Below, one piece after another: positions 1 to 9,570 of a stretch of 64,000 nt of DNA. Source of the stretch: Halalkalibacter wakoensis JCM 9140 (GTDB lineage Bacteria > Bacillota > Bacilli > Bacillales > Bacillaceae_D). Location of the stretch: NCBI RefSeq assembly GCF_000513095.1, contig NZ_BAUT01000013.1:1-64000 (forward strand), given 5' to 3'. Position 1 is the first letter of the stretch. Each line of letters opens with the position of its first letter. The translations under genes were made by a program, and so were the position numbers. Below the pieces are notes generated by a model that did not search any database, was not told the origin of the DNA, and saw only the letters and a program-made list of their open reading frames with translations.

Positions 1-17
1 ATTTAAAATTTTATTGT

Positions 18-93
18 GGCTCAGTAGCTCAGTCGGTAGAGCAATGGACTGAAAATCCATGTGTCGGCGGTTCGATTCCGTCCTGAGCCACCA
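18..93 (+). tRNA. tRNA-Phe (GAA)
   Basis: The acceptor arm GGCTCAG pairs with CTGAGCC and is followed by A and an encoded CCA. The anticodon loop CTGAAAA gives anticodon GAA at 51-53. The T-arm GGTTCGATTCC is canonical. It is the first of four tRNAs spaced by 9-21 bp, so probably the end of a longer tRNA operon that starts upstream of the window. Confidence 0.97.
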
Positions 94-102
94 TTTTTAT
101 TT

Positions 103-178
<76 letters not shown>

Positions 179-187
179 TGGAATTAT

Positions 188-272
188 GCGGGTGTGGCGG
201 AATTGGCAGACGCGCTAGACTTAGGATCTAGTGTCTTATGACGTGGGGGTTCGACTCCCTTCACCCGCACCA
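188..272 (+). tRNA. tRNA-Leu (TAG)
   Basis: This is a class II tRNA of 85 nt with a long variable arm. GCGGGTG pairs with the 3' acceptor strand CACCCGC and an encoded ACCA follows. The anticodon loop CTTAGGA gives anticodon TAG, which reads CUN leucine codons. Confidence 0.96.
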
Positions 273-293
273 TAATGACTATGAATACAGCAA

Positions 294-366
294 GAGCCAT
301 TAGCTCAGTTGGTAGAGCATCTGACTTTTAATCAGAGGGTCGAAGGTTCGAGTCCTTCATGGCTCA
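294..366 (+). tRNA. tRNA-Lys (TTT)
   Basis: GAGCCAT pairs with ATGGCTC and the anticodon loop CTTTTAA gives TTT. Unlike the three tRNAs before it, this gene encodes no CCA: TCT follows the discriminator A. The tail must therefore be added by CCA nucleotidyltransferase. It is the last tRNA of the cluster. Confidence 0.96.
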
Positions 367-399
367 TCTTAATGACAGATGAATATGTTTGAACCTAAA

Positions 400-425
400 A
401 GATCAACGGTTGTTGGTCTTTTTTC
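400..425 (+). terminator. Terminator of the tRNA operon
   Basis: Stem AGATCAAC/GTTGGTCT with one wobble pair and a GGTT loop, followed at once by a T-rich run. It sits about 35 bp after the last tRNA. Confidence 0.8.
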
Positions 426-799
426 TTTTGATACGGAAACCGTTATTTTTGTTTTTTGAAAATTGGAGGAATAGAAGAAGAGAATACACTTTTACGTCGT
501 GTTGACGAGGATGTATAATCCATATATGAAACCACTTCTTCCACCTCTAGTTCATTTAATTTAACGTATAGTATTCTAGATCACTTAATTTGGTGCATTT
601 GACTATAAGGTGGGTCAAGGAACCTGTCCCCATGACCCAGGGTCAAGGAACCTGTCCCCATGACCCACAAAAAAGTAAAGGGCATATCCTTCGTATTGCG
701 AAATATATTTATTGAGATATACTTATAGATAGAAGGTTAGCTTTCAAAAAATGAAACTGGCATTTTTAAAGATAGAAAAAGCTTAGTAAGGAGTTTTGT
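426..799. other. Gene-free stretch before the exporter gene
   Basis: About 370 bp without a credible gene. It holds the tandem REP pair at 611-668, listed separately. The rest is AT-rich sequence that presumably contains the promoter of the gene at 800. No convincing -35/-10 pair or riboswitch was recognised. Confidence 0.5.
611..668. repeat. Tandem pair of 27-bp REP-like palindromes
   Basis: Two identical copies of an imperfect palindrome (GGGTCAAGG, AACCTGT, CCCCATGACCC) lie at 612-638 and 640-666, one base apart, with T/A bases extending the palindrome outside. The same unit recurs at 2388, 14128, 14476, 20973, 21163, 22548 (split) and 22970. This is the only head-to-tail pair. No transposase of the REP-associated type lies in the window. 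Confidence 0.9.
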
Positions 800-2223
800 A
801 TGGAACAGAAAGAGAATTATAGTAAGGTGCTGATTGCAGGGTTGTTGCTTATCGGGTCGTTTATCGCTGTTTTGAACCAGACGCTTATGATTACAGCGAT
901 TCCTCCGCTTATGGAAGAAATGAATATTACGGCGAATACGGGGCAATGGTTAACGACTGTGTTTATGCTCGTGATGGGGATTATGGTGCCAATCTCTGCT
1001 TTTTTAATTGAAAAATTTACGACGAGGCAGCTTTTTCTTTCGGCAATGGGAATCTTTACGATTGGTACGGTACTTGCTGCAATGGCAAACACTTTTCCAA
1101 TGCTCCTTACCGGTAGGATTATTCAGTCGATGGGAGCAGGGGTAATGATTCCGTTAATGCAGACGGTGTTTTTGCTTATTTTCCCAGTAGAACGACGGGG
1201 AGCAGCTATGGGATACATTGGTCTTGTCATTTCATTTGCACCAGCAATCGGGCCAACGTTGTCCGGTTGGGTGATTACAACTTATGAGTGGCGCTATATG
1301 TTTTATGGGATTATTCCTTTAGCTTTACTGATGTTGATTTTAGCTTATTTTACGATGCGAAATGTGACTGAGTTAAAAAATCCGAAAGTTGATCCGGTCT
1401 CCATCATGTTATCTACATTTGGGTTCGGGGGGCTTCTTTACGGGTTCACGAGTGCGGGAAATAATGGCTGGGGAAATCCGCAGACGATCATTTTCTTGCT
1501 TCTTGGAGCGTTATTGATTTATGTGTTTGTTAAACGTCAGCTTGGGTTGAGACACCCGATGCTGGAGTTTCGTGTTTTTAAGGCGCGTATGTTTACTCTT
1601 TCTACGATCATTTGCAGTATTGGATTTTTAGGTCTTATTGGACTTGAGACACTTATTCCGTTATATATGCATAACATGCGCGGATTTACGGCAGTTGAGG
1701 CAGGAATTGTGTTGCTACCTGGGGCATTGCTTACAGGATTAATGCTCCGATTACGGGCCGAATTTTTGATCGCTATGGAGCACGGGTGTTGGCTATTCCT
1801 GGTTTGATTATTATGACAATCTCCACTTTTGCCTTTCTTTTCATTGATACAAACACGTCGATTTTGTATTTAACAGTTATGTATGCAATTCGGATGTTTG
1901 GCTTTTCAATGGTAATGATGCCTGTTAATACTGCAGGGTTAAACCAAATTCCAAGAAAATTAATTCCACATGGCTCTGCGGTGACCAATACGATTCGTCA
2001 AATGTCAGCGTCTATTGGAACGGGATTGCTTGTGACAACGATGACGACGGCCGAAAGAGTTGGGACGAATCTTCCACAGATCGCTCGTCCAGATATATTT
2101 GGAGCGATCATCGCATTTGGAATGATTGCCGTGTTAACGTTAGTGTCATTGATTCTTTCTTTTAAAGTAGAGAAAACGTCTCCACCAACAGATGAAGAAT
2201 GGGAAAAGCAGGCATCTGCTTAA
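800..2223 (+). pseudogene. DHA2-type MFS drug exporter, frameshifted
   Basis: Two overlapping frames (800-1807 and 1786-2223) together encode one DHA2-type MFS exporter of about 474 residues, the usual length for LmrB/EmrB-like 14-TM transporters. The first part carries the antiporter motif in APAIGPTLSGW and then EWRYMF, typical of the DHA2 group. The reading frame breaks near 1743, where ATGCTCCG should read ATGGCTCCG; restoring one G gives GLMAPITGRIFDRYGARVLA without a gap. The start ATG has AAGGAG 8 bp upstream. A perfect hairpin terminator follows at 2231. The likely role is efflux of toxic compounds at the membrane, substrate unknown. The break may be a sequencing error. Confidence 0.85.
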
Positions 2224-2230
2224 AGTAGAA

Positions 2231-2272
2231 AACAAGAACAGCTGGCATGATGCCGCTGTTCTTGTTTATTTT
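2231..2272. terminator. Strong hairpin terminator
   Basis: Perfect 12-bp stem AACAAGAACAGC/GCTGTTCTTGTT with loop TGGCATGATGCC, then a T-rich run. It lies 7 bp after the exporter stop, and the A-rich 5' side could serve the opposite strand too. Confidence 0.9.
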
Positions 2273-2362
2273 TCGTGCTATTATTTGGGTCACAAAATCT
2301 CGTAGGTTTCCGAGAGTCTCGTATGCTAAAAAAACGAGGTAGCAAAATATGATCTTGATAAG

Positions 2363-3610
2363 TTACTTTATTGTTAGCTCTAAAACTGGGTCAAGGAACC
2401 TGTCCCCCTGACCCTCTAACTTGAAGCTTGCTTTTTTATCTTCACATAAAAGGTCGTACTCACCGAGAAATCCTTCTAATGATACAATGCCATTTTCATC
2501 TGTTGTTTGCGACACATGGGTATGCCAGTCTTCTTTAATTAATTTCTTTAATACATCATAAGCTGGCTTTGGTGAATTATCTTTTCTGAGTAAACCAGCG
2601 GGCGCACCTAGCCATGCGTTGTGATCACTGAAATTCCATGTTGTGACCGCTTCAACAAGAGGGTGTTGAAAGAGAATCGAATACATTTCTTCGATTTCCT
2701 TTGCTTGGCGTTCTTCAAATTCTGGTGTAGATGGCCATTCTTGGATTTGGTAGTCATTTAGGTCTACAATTTCAGGAGGCATCAGATGTCCGGATGTTAG
2801 CGTGTTTTCTGTAAAGTGAATCGGCAGACCAAAGGAAGAGAAACGGTCTAACACTTCTTCTAATTTTTCACGACCCCAGTAGCCTTGGTGCTGATGGGAC
2901 TGAATTCCGATCGCATCAATTTGCACACCGGCATTTAAGCATCCATCGATTAAAATTTCATAGTTGATTGATGTATTAAAGTCATTTAACAACAATGTCG
3001 CATTAGGATTGAATTCTCGTGTTTTTTCAAACATTTCCTTAATGATTCCAACACGGCTAAGGTCTTTTGAAATTCGTGTGATTCCATTATCGTATTGATT
3101 AAAAATCGGCATGATTACAACTTCATTAATGACGTCCCATGTGTCGATGACGCCTTTAAAATCAGATACTTCTCGTTCGATTCTAGCAAATTGGGCTTGT
3201 AAAATTTCTTCGTTGCTCATATTAAGAAGCCATGGAGCAGTCAGGGTATGCCAGCAAAGAGGATGTCCTTTGACAGATACGTTTCTTGCTTTTAACCACT
3301 GTGCCGCGGTTTTTAATTCATTTGTACGCGGTTTTCCTTTTTCAGGTTCGAATAGTGCCCAGTAGAAAGGGAGAGTAGCCGAGTTAAATACATCTAAAAA
3401 CCGATCTAATTGGTTTTCTAAAAATGTTAGTCTTTCTTCTGGAACACTTTTGTTTGCCACTTCAATTGCTTCAAAAATCCCACAACCAAATAAAAATTGA
3501 TGGTTTGTCTGCTGAAAAGTTACGTCTTTTCCTGCAATAGGTTGACCAGCTTCATCCACCAGTTTTAGTGTCTGGCTTGCCTTACGGTGTGCTAATTTAT
3601 TTACGCTCAT
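2363..3610 (-). CDS. Cytoplasmic GH10 endo-1,4-beta-xylanase
   Basis: A 415-residue glycoside hydrolase family 10 protein with no signal peptide, so it should act on xylo-oligosaccharides inside the cell. Visible family marks are KGHPLCWHT (about 114-122), the acid/base glutamate in WDVINE (E163) and the nucleophile in IHFTEN (E268). Residues 1-45 and the end look like a beta-rich extension beyond the barrel. GGAGGGG lies 7 bp before the ATG, and a near-perfect cre site lies about 32 bp upstream, so catabolite repression is expected. The stop codon lies downstream of an embedded REP unit that contributes residues about 400-408. It is divergent in function but adjacent to the pentonate operon, suggesting one xylan-use island. 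Family is confident; exact substrate is inferred. Confidence 0.9.
   Translation of the reverse strand: MSVNKLAHRKASQTLKLVDEAGQPIAGKDVTFQQTNHQFLFGCGIFEAIEVANKSVPEERLTFLENQLDRFLDVFNSATLPFYWALFEPEKGKPRTNELKTAAQWLKARNVSVKGHPLCWHTLTAPWLLNMSNEEILQAQFARIEREVSDFKGVIDTWDVINEVVIMPIFNQYDNGITRISKDLSRVGIIKEMFEKTREFNPNATLLLNDFNTSINYEILIDGCLNAGVQIDAIGIQSHQHQGYWGREKLEEVLDRFSSFGLPIHFTENTLTSGHLMPPEIVDLNDYQIQEWPSTPEFEERQAKEIEEMYSILFQHPLVEAVTTWNFSDHNAWLGAPAGLLRKDNSPKPAYDVLKKLIKEDWHTHVSQTTDENGIVSLEGFLGEYDLLCEDKKASFKLEGQGDRFLDPVLELTIK
2388..2414 (-). repeat. REP-like palindrome inside the xylanase 3' end
   Basis: 27-bp REP unit lying entirely within the last codons of the minus-strand GH10 gene. Read on the gene strand it gives in-frame residues GQGDRFLDP just before the C-terminal VLELTIK. 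Confidence 0.9.
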
Positions 3611-3641
3611 AACAGCCCCTCCATTAATAAAATAGGTTTTT

Positions 3642-3655
3642 AGAAAACGCTTCCA
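3642..3655 (-). promoter_or_regulatory. cre (CcpA) site upstream of the xylanase
   Basis: AGAAAACGCTTCCA matches the cre consensus TGWAARCGYTWNCW at 13 of 14 positions; only the first base differs. It lies about 32-45 bp upstream of the xylanase start, in the expected promoter region, so it points to carbon catabolite control. Confidence 0.7.
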
Positions 3656-3818
3656 GAATATATCTTATCAAACTTTGTTTATTCGGAAAACAAAGTATTT
3701 TTTAAAAGAGACAATAAATCTATCTAATCTTCCTTTTTTCTGAATTATATTACTTTTAATTTTGGCTCCACTCGTTATACCTTCTTTTTTATTATTATAA
3801 TGAAATAGAGTTGTAATA

Positions 3819-3837
3819 AAGGGGGGAAGGCCCCCTT
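3819..3837 (-). terminator. Possible terminator after the IclR gene
   Basis: On the minus strand AAGGGGG and CCCCCTT pair around a short loop, directly after the IclR stop codon. The following T-run is short, so strength is uncertain. Confidence 0.45.
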
Positions 3838-3838
3838 G

Positions 3839-4603
3839 CTAAAGGACATAGCCATATCGGACTTCTTCAGATAATTTTGTTCCTATTTTTTTCAGTAAGT
3901 CTATGTATTGTTGGAGCTTTTTGTCATCTACATTTGAGATTAAGGTAGAAATGCTTAACGCAGCAAGAACTTCATTTTCATGGTTTTTGATTGGGACTGC
4001 GATGCAGCGGACACCTTGCTCGTTTTCCTGGTTATCGATTGCGTATTCCTGTTTTTTGACCTCATTTAGTTCCTTTAAGAGATCTTGTTGTTTCGTAATC
4101 GTTTTTTCGGTTAATGGATCAAACCTATATCCATCTAGTAGTTGCGCTACATTTTCATCGGTTTGGTAGGCTAACAGAATTTTACCAATGGCAGTAGAGT
4201 GAAGGGGAATTCGTTTGCCAATTCGAGAGTAGCGAATTAACGCTTTTTCTCCTTCTTGTTTGTCAATATAGACACCTGCATCTCCATCTAATATGCCAAG
4301 GTGGCTCGTTTGTCCTGTTTCATCTGATAAACTCGTTAAATACTTTTTAGCCATTTTCCTTATATCAAACGTACTAATGACTAAATTTCCTCGTTCAACT
4401 AGCTTCATCCCTAGTCTGTATTTTCCGTTATCAGGGTTTTGTTCAATGTAGTGCGCTTCTTGAAGCGTCTTTAACAACGAATGAACGGTACTTTTATGAA
4501 GTTGCATTTTCTCACTGATTTCCGTTATTTTGAGCTCTGTTGTTTGTTCGTTAAATAAATCTAAAATGGCTAGAGCACGTACGACAGATTGGATAATTGG
4601 CAT
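3839..4603 (-). CDS. IclR-family transcriptional regulator
   Basis: A 254-residue regulator with an N-terminal winged helix-turn-helix (IQSVVRALAILDLF through KMQLHKSTVHSLLKTL) and a C-terminal effector domain of IclR type (ending in CIAVPIKNHENEVLAALSIS). A TTG lies in frame 6 bp upstream, but the ATG at 4603 has GAGGG at a better distance and starts at the conserved PIIQSV, so it is preferred. It is transcribed away from the aldolase-dehydratase-xylosidase operon, and a perfect palindrome lies in the shared intergenic region. It most likely senses a pentonate-pathway intermediate and represses or activates that operon; the ligand is inferred from context only. Confidence 0.9.
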   Translation of the reverse strand: MPIIQSVVRALAILDLFNEQTTELKITEISEKMQLHKSTVHSLLKTLQEAHYIEQNPDNGKYRLGMKLVERGNLVISTFDIRKMAKKYLTSLSDETGQTSHLGILDGDAGVYIDKQEGEKALIRYSRIGKRIPLHSTAIGKILLAYQTDENVAQLLDGYRFDPLTEKTITKQQDLLKELNEVKKQEYAIDNQENEQGVRCIAVPIKNHENEVLAALSISTLISNVDDKKLQQYIDLLKKIGTKLSEEVRYGYVL

Positions 4604-4723
4604 AAACAACCCTCATATTCATCTTATTTTGACCTTTTTTCATTGTACCTTAGCACGAACCGTTTTTAAAAGAATGACTTTACTGAAAATTCCATTTGTA
4701 AGGGTTTTCTTTCTGGTTAGATG

Positions 4724-4732
4724 TGCTATAAT
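4724..4732 (+). promoter_or_regulatory. Extended -10 promoter of the pentonate operon
   Basis: TGCTATAAT is a perfect extended -10 element. No good -35 hexamer is seen 17 bp upstream, as is usual for extended -10 promoters. It lies about 90 bp before the aldolase start and 26 bp before the palindrome at 4759. Confidence 0.55.
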
Positions 4733-4758
4733 AATCAATATAGTCTAAATAATAGCAC

Positions 4759-4782
4759 ACAGTTTTATAATGATAAAACTGT
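4759..4782. promoter_or_regulatory. Perfect palindrome, candidate IclR operator
   Basis: Arms ACAGTTTTAT and ATAAAACTGT are exactly complementary around AATG. It lies downstream of the extended -10 element and upstream of the aldolase ribosome binding site, where bound protein would block transcription. The divergent IclR gene is the obvious partner. No T-run follows, which argues against a terminator. Confidence 0.65.
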
Positions 4783-4819
4783 TTAAAAAAGATCAAATGA
4801 AAAGAAGGAGATGAGTAAC

Positions 4820-5746
4820 ATGGGCAAAGAGCAAGTATTTAAAGGAGTAATCCCACCTGTATCCACTCTTTTTAATGAAAAAGGGATAGTCGATGAAATT
4901 CAAATGAGTCGTTTAATTGATTTTCTTATTGATCAAGGGGTAAACGGGTTATTTTTTCTAGGCACTGGTGGAGAATTCTCGCAGATGTCTACAGATGAAA
5001 GAAAAAAAGTGGCTGAATTTGCGATAAGCTATGTGAATAATCGAGTTCCTGTCCTTATTGGGACGGGAAGTACGAACACTCGAGAAGCGATTGAGTTGAG
5101 TGTACATGCCGAGCAGATCGGTGCTGATGGAGTTGTTGTGATCAACCCGTATTATTGGACGTTATCGGAGGAAAATCTATTAAGCTATTATGGTGATATT
5201 GCTAAATCGATTGACCTGCCTATCATTCTTTATAATCTTCCAAACCTTACGAAGCAAGATTTGACGGCTGATTTGGTGCTAAAGCTTGTTGATCAAAATG
5301 AAAATATTGTTGGGATCAAAGACACGATTGATTCGGTAGGACACATTAAAGAGTTAATTTTAACCGTAAAAGGAAAGCATCCGCATTTTTCCGTTATGTG
5401 TGGATTTGATGATCACTTGTTAAATACGTTACAACTTGGCGGGGATGGAGTTATATCGGCAAGTGGAAACTTTGCTCCTGAATTATCAGTTGGAATTTAT
5501 CAAGCTTTTCAAAAGGGAGACTTAGAAAAAGCAAGTCGTTTGTATAAGCAATTAGCGGTTCTCCCCCTTCTTTATCAAATTGATAGCCCATTTGTAAATG
5601 TTGTAAAAGAGGCAATGAAGCTTTGTGGAATGGATATTTCAACCTACGTTCTGCCACCATCGAAAGCTTTAAGTAAAGAGAAGATCAAAGAAGTGAGGAA
5701 TGTATTAGAAGTTGCCAACATTCTTCCGAGTACGACGAAGGTTTAA
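4820..5746 (+). CDS. 2-dehydro-3-deoxy-D-pentonate aldolase, DapA superfamily
   Basis: A 308-residue class I aldolase of the dihydrodipicolinate synthase superfamily. It closely matches the E. coli YagE/YjhH type across its length (IIPPVST-like start, FFLGTGGEFSQ, NPYYW, GIKDTIDSV, SASGNFAP). The Schiff-base lysine is K167 in GIKDT and the conserved tyrosine is Y138 in LYNLP. The enzyme should split 2-dehydro-3-deoxy-pentonate into pyruvate and glycolaldehyde. An upstream ATG at 4811 abuts AAGGAG with no spacing, whereas the ATG at 4820 has 9 bp, so 4820 is chosen. It is the first gene of the operon with the dehydratase and GH43. A role with L-arabinonate instead of D-xylonate cannot be excluded. 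Confidence 0.88.
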   Translation: MGKEQVFKGVIPPVSTLFNEKGIVDEIQMSRLIDFLIDQGVNGLFFLGTGGEFSQMSTDERKKVAEFAISYVNNRVPVLIGTGSTNTREAIELSVHAEQIGADGVVVINPYYWTLSEENLLSYYGDIAKSIDLPIILYNLPNLTKQDLTADLVLKLVDQNENIVGIKDTIDSVGHIKELILTVKGKHPHFSVMCGFDDHLLNTLQLGGDGVISASGNFAPELSVGIYQAFQKGDLEKASRLYKQLAVLPLLYQIDSPFVNVVKEAMKLCGMDISTYVLPPSKALSKEKIKEVRNVLEVANILPSTTKV

Positions 5747-5816
5747 GGGCTTAATGAGAGCAATAGTTTAGTCAGAAGAAGGAAGTCACAATGACGAAAA
5801 CATTACGGAGGCTATC

Positions 5817-7799
5817 ATGTCACTTCATACGGTTTTTAAAAAGGAAGATCCATCCATATATCATGTTCAAACGCATGCTAGAGGTCCGATCGGGCAATTG
5901 CCGCTTACAGCACAGATGCTAGAAGAGTCGCCAAGTGGAGATATTTTTGGGATGACTCAAAATGTTGGAATGGGCTGGAAGCCAGAGGAGCTACTTGGGA
6001 AACAAGTGTTAATTTTAGGAACGAATGGTGGGATTCGTGATCATGACGGAAGTCCTGTTGCATTAGGTTATCATACGGGTCATTGGGAAGTCGATCTGCT
6101 GATGGCAGAGGCAGCGAAAGAGATTCGGGAGGAAAAAGGGGTCCCTTTTGCTGCTTTTGTTAGTGATCCTTGTGATGGTCGTTCACAAGGAACGGTAGGA
6201 ATGTTTGACTCCTTTCCGTTTAGAAATGATGCAGCCCTCGTCTATCGTCGGTTAATCCGCTCTTTGCCTACAAGGCAAGCTGTTATTGGTGTAGCCACGT
6301 GTGATAAAGGGTTGCCGGCGATGATGATCGCTCTTGCTGGAACTCATGATTTGCCGACAGTGATTGTACCTGGTGGAGTGACGCTTCCACCAACAGTTGG
6401 AGAAGATGCCGGGAAGGTTCAAACGATTGGAGCGAGATTTGCCAATAAGGAAATCACGTTAAAAGAAGCGTCTGAATTAGGCTGTGTATCTTGTGCTTCA
6501 ACGGGTGGTGGGTGTCAGTTTTTAGGGACAGCCGCAACGTCGCAAGTTGTAGCAGAAGCTCTTGGGATGGCGATTACGCACTCTGCATTAGCTCCGTCAG
6601 GTCAGCCGATTTGGGGAGAGATGGCTAGGCAATCAGCACGTGCTGCATTAGAAATGGAAAAAAACAAAATAACGACAAAAGACATTGTAACAGACAAAGC
6701 CATTGAAAATGCGATGGTTGTTCATGCTGCTTTTGGCGGATCGACGAATTTGTTGCTTCATATTCCAGCGATTGCACATGCTGCAAATTGTAGCATCCCG
6801 ACTGTTGAAGACTGGATTCGAATCAATAAGAAAACACCAAGATTGGTAAGTGTATTGCCAAATGGTCCGGATTATCATCCGACGGTTCGAGCTTATCTTG
6901 CTGGTGGAGTGCCTGAGGTGATGCTTCATTTACGCAAGCTAGGTCTTTTACATGAGGACGTTTTAACGGTGACAGGAGCAACCCTTGGGGAAAACCTAGA
7001 TTGGTGGGAGCAATCAGAACGCCGCTCGGCTATTAAAAAACGATTAGTTGATGCAGATGGGATTCAACCAGATGAGGTAATTATGTCGCCACAACAAGCG
7101 AAAGCAAAAGGGTTGACGTCAACTGTGACCTTCCCATCAGGTAATCTTGCCCCTGAAGGAGCTGTTATCAAATCAACGTCAATTGATCCGACTGTGATCG
7201 GTGATGATGGTGTGTACCGACATACGGGTGTTGCCAAAGTCTTTACTTCCGAAAAAGATGCCATTAGAGCCATCAAAACAGGTGGGATCGAAGCAGGAGA
7301 TGTGATGGTCGTCATGGGTGGAGGACCGCTCGGTACGGGCATGGAGGAGACCTATCAGCTTACGTCGGCTCTTAAATATTTGCCGTTTGGAAAACATGTA
7401 TCCTTGCTAACAGACGCCCGTTTTTCTGGAGTCTCGACTGGAGCTTGTATTGGTCATATTGGACCAGAAGCGTTAGCAGATGGTCCGATTGGGAAGGTAC
7501 GTGATGGAGATGTGATCGAGATTGTGATTGATTGTGTTCAACTAGAAGGAACGGTTCAATTTATTGGCACGAAAGAGAAGCCGTTATCGGTTGTGGAAGC
7601 AACAAAGCTGTTAGAAACACGGAGCGTTCATCCGGAGTTGAAGCCAAATGCTCAGTTACCTGATGATACGCGACTTTGGGCAGCACTTCAAGCGGTAAGC
7701 GGGGGAACGTGGCGTGGCAGTGTCTATGATGTGGATCGCATTTTAGAAGTGTTAGAGGCTGGACAAAAAGCATTAGCAAAAGAGAGAAGTCCAATCTAA
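5817..7799 (+). CDS. Pentonate (xylonate) dehydratase, YjhG/YagF family
   Basis: A 660-residue member of the IlvD/Edd dehydratase superfamily, nearly the length of E. coli YjhG/YagF (655), and recognisably similar end to end: [49 protein letters not shown] and the C-terminal [17 protein letters not shown]. Cysteines in SDPCDGR, ATCDKG and the [11 protein letters not shown] region are the likely Fe-S ligands. It should dehydrate D-xylonate to 2-dehydro-3-deoxy-xylonate, feeding the aldolase encoded 70 bp upstream. ACGGAGG precedes the ATG. No xylose dehydrogenase or lactonase gene lies in the window, so the source of xylonate is not shown here. Confidence 0.9.
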   Translation: MSLHTVFKKEDPSIYHVQTHARGPIGQLPLTAQMLEESPSGDIFGMTQNVGMGWKPEELLGKQVLILGTNGGIRDHDGSPVALGYHTGHWEVDLLMAEAAKEIREEKGVPFAAFVSDPCDGRSQGTVGMFDSFPFRNDAALVYRRLIRSLPTRQAVIGVATCDKGLPAMMIALAGTHDLPTVIVPGGVTLPPTVGEDAGKVQTIGARFANKEITLKEASELGCVSCASTGGGCQFLGTAATSQVVAEALGMAITHSALAPSGQPIWGEMARQSARAALEMEKNKITTKDIVTDKAIENAMVVHAAFGGSTNLLLHIPAIAHAANCSIPTVEDWIRINKKTPRLVSVLPNGPDYHPTVRAYLAGGVPEVMLHLRKLGLLHEDVLTVTGATLGENLDWWEQSERRSAIKKRLVDADGIQPDEVIMSPQQAKAKGLTSTVTFPSGNLAPEGAVIKSTSIDPTVIGDDGVYRHTGVAKVFTSEKDAIRAIKTGGIEAGDVMVVMGGGPLGTGMEETYQLTSALKYLPFGKHVSLLTDARFSGVSTGACIGHIGPEALADGPIGKVRDGDVIEIVIDCVQLEGTVQFIGTKEKPLSVVEATKLLETRSVHPELKPNAQLPDDTRLWAALQAVSGGTWRGSVYDVDRILEVLEAGQKALAKERSPI

Positions 7800-7817
7800 A
7801 TAGAAAGGGCGAGATGT

Positions 7818-9380
7818 ATGGCGATTATAAAAAATCCGGTGCTACCTGGTTACCATCCAGACCCGTGCATTATTAGAGTAGAAGATGATTATTATATGGC
7901 TGTCTCGACATTTGAATGGTTCCCAGGTGTACAAATTCACCATTCAAAAGACTTGGTGAATTGGAGACTCCTAACGTATCCACTTACACGGACATCCCAA
8001 TTAAATATGATCGGAAACTTAGATTCTGGTGGTGTTTGGGCACCTGCGTTAAGTTACTCGGATGGTCTGTTTTACTTAATTTATACAGATGTGAAAAGTA
8101 GAATGGGAGCATTCAAGGATACACATAACTATTTGGTGACAGCAGAAAACATCGAAGGACCGTGGTCGGAACCAATCTATTTGAATAGCAGTGGCTTTGA
8201 TCCATCCCTTTATCATGAAGATGATGGAACGAAGTGGGTAGTGAATATGATTTGGGATTTCCGAAAAGGAAAGAATTCGTTTGCTGGAATTGCCCTTCAA
8301 GAATATTCAGTTGAGAAACAAAAGCTGGTCGGTCCAATCCGCAACATCTTTAAAGGAACAGAATTAAAGGTAACAGAAGCACCACATCTGTATAAGCGAA
8401 ATGGCTACTATTACTTACTAACAGCAGAAGGTGGCACGTGGTACACGCATGCAGTTACGGTGGCAAGGTCGAAGTCGTTATTTGGCCCATATGAAGTGGA
8501 CCCAACTAACCCTATTTTAACGTCCAATCAGAAGGATGTAACACAATTGCAAAAGGCAGGTCATGGGAGCTTAGTCGAAACGCAAAATGGTGAGTGGTAT
8601 ATGGCCCATTTATGTGCCAGACCTGTGGTCGATAAAAAATGCATCCTCGGACGAGAAACAGCATTGCAAAAATGCTATTGGACGGAGGATGACTGGATTC
8701 GGGTCGAGGGAGGTCCGCACCCGCAAATGGAAGTAGAGGCTCCAAATTTGCCGGCGCACCCATTTGAATTAGAAAGCAACAAAGATGATTTTAACGACCG
8801 TACATTTAAAAAATACTGGAATTCCTTACGACGTCCTGTTACAGAAGAGTGGATTTCTCTCTCAGAAAAGCCTGGTTGCTTAACGTTAAAAGGCGGAGAA
8901 TCGATGCAATCGACTCACCATCAAAGCCTTCTCGCTAGAAGGTTGGAACATGTTGAAGCAGAGGTGGAGACAGAGGTTATGTTTGCGCCAGAGAACTTTC
9001 AACAAATGGCAGGTTTGATCGTTTATTATGATACCGACGATTATGTGTACCTTCGTGTGACTGAACATGAGGAGAAGGGAAAATGTATCGGAATCATTGA
9101 ATCAAAATACGGAAAGTACGATGAATTGTTAGAAGAAGATTTTGCCCTTTCTTCTGCTTCAACCAAATTAAAAGCCGTCATCAATAAGCAATGGCTTCAA
9201 TTTTATTTTGCTGATGGAAAAGGGGACTGGACGGAGCTTGGACCAAGAGTTGACATTAGTCACTTATCTGATGACGATGCAGATTACATCCGCTTTACAG
9301 GAACATTTGTTGGTGTTTGTGTTCAAGATTTAAGTGGGCAGGAGATAGCAGCGCATTTTGATTATTTTGAGTATCGGTAA
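7818..9380 (+). CDS. GH43 beta-xylosidase
   Basis: A 520-residue glycoside hydrolase family 43 enzyme with a five-bladed propeller domain followed by a beta-sandwich from about residue 310. Catalytic residues are visible: general base D15 in YHPDP, pKa-setting D128 in SGFDPS, and acid E187 in VTEAPH. There is no signal peptide, so it should release xylose from xylo-oligosaccharides in the cytoplasm, working after the GH10 enzyme. It is the third gene of the operon, 18 bp after the dehydratase stop, and is followed by a strong terminator. It resembles the XynB-type xylosidases of Bacillus; an arabinofuranosidase side activity is possible. Confidence 0.9.
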   Translation: MAIIKNPVLPGYHPDPCIIRVEDDYYMAVSTFEWFPGVQIHHSKDLVNWRLLTYPLTRTSQLNMIGNLDSGGVWAPALSYSDGLFYLIYTDVKSRMGAFKDTHNYLVTAENIEGPWSEPIYLNSSGFDPSLYHEDDGTKWVVNMIWDFRKGKNSFAGIALQEYSVEKQKLVGPIRNIFKGTELKVTEAPHLYKRNGYYYLLTAEGGTWYTHAVTVARSKSLFGPYEVDPTNPILTSNQKDVTQLQKAGHGSLVETQNGEWYMAHLCARPVVDKKCILGRETALQKCYWTEDDWIRVEGGPHPQMEVEAPNLPAHPFELESNKDDFNDRTFKKYWNSLRRPVTEEWISLSEKPGCLTLKGGESMQSTHHQSLLARRLEHVEAEVETEVMFAPENFQQMAGLIVYYDTDDYVYLRVTEHEEKGKCIGIIESKYGKYDELLEEDFALSSASTKLKAVINKQWLQFYFADGKGDWTELGPRVDISHLSDDDADYIRFTGTFVGVCVQDLSGQEIAAHFDYFEYR

Positions 9381-9396
9381 CTAGACGGGAAAGAGC

Positions 9397-9446
9397 AAGA
9401 GTCATTGAAAAGGTGAAAAGACCTTTTCAGTGGCTCTTATTTTTTC
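9397..9446 (+). terminator. Terminator of the pentonate operon
   Basis: An 18-bp stem from AAGAGTCATTGAAAAGGT to its near-complement (two wobbles) around GAAAAG, then TTATTTTTT. Confidence 0.9.
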
Positions 9447-9570
9447 CAATGATGATATCAGATATAGACGAGGCAGATCCTCACCTATAATCTTTGGACT
9501 AGGTTTATTTTTTGAATAACAACAAAAAAGGGAGGAATAGTAAAAAAAAGTGATAGGTAGGAGTATGGGA

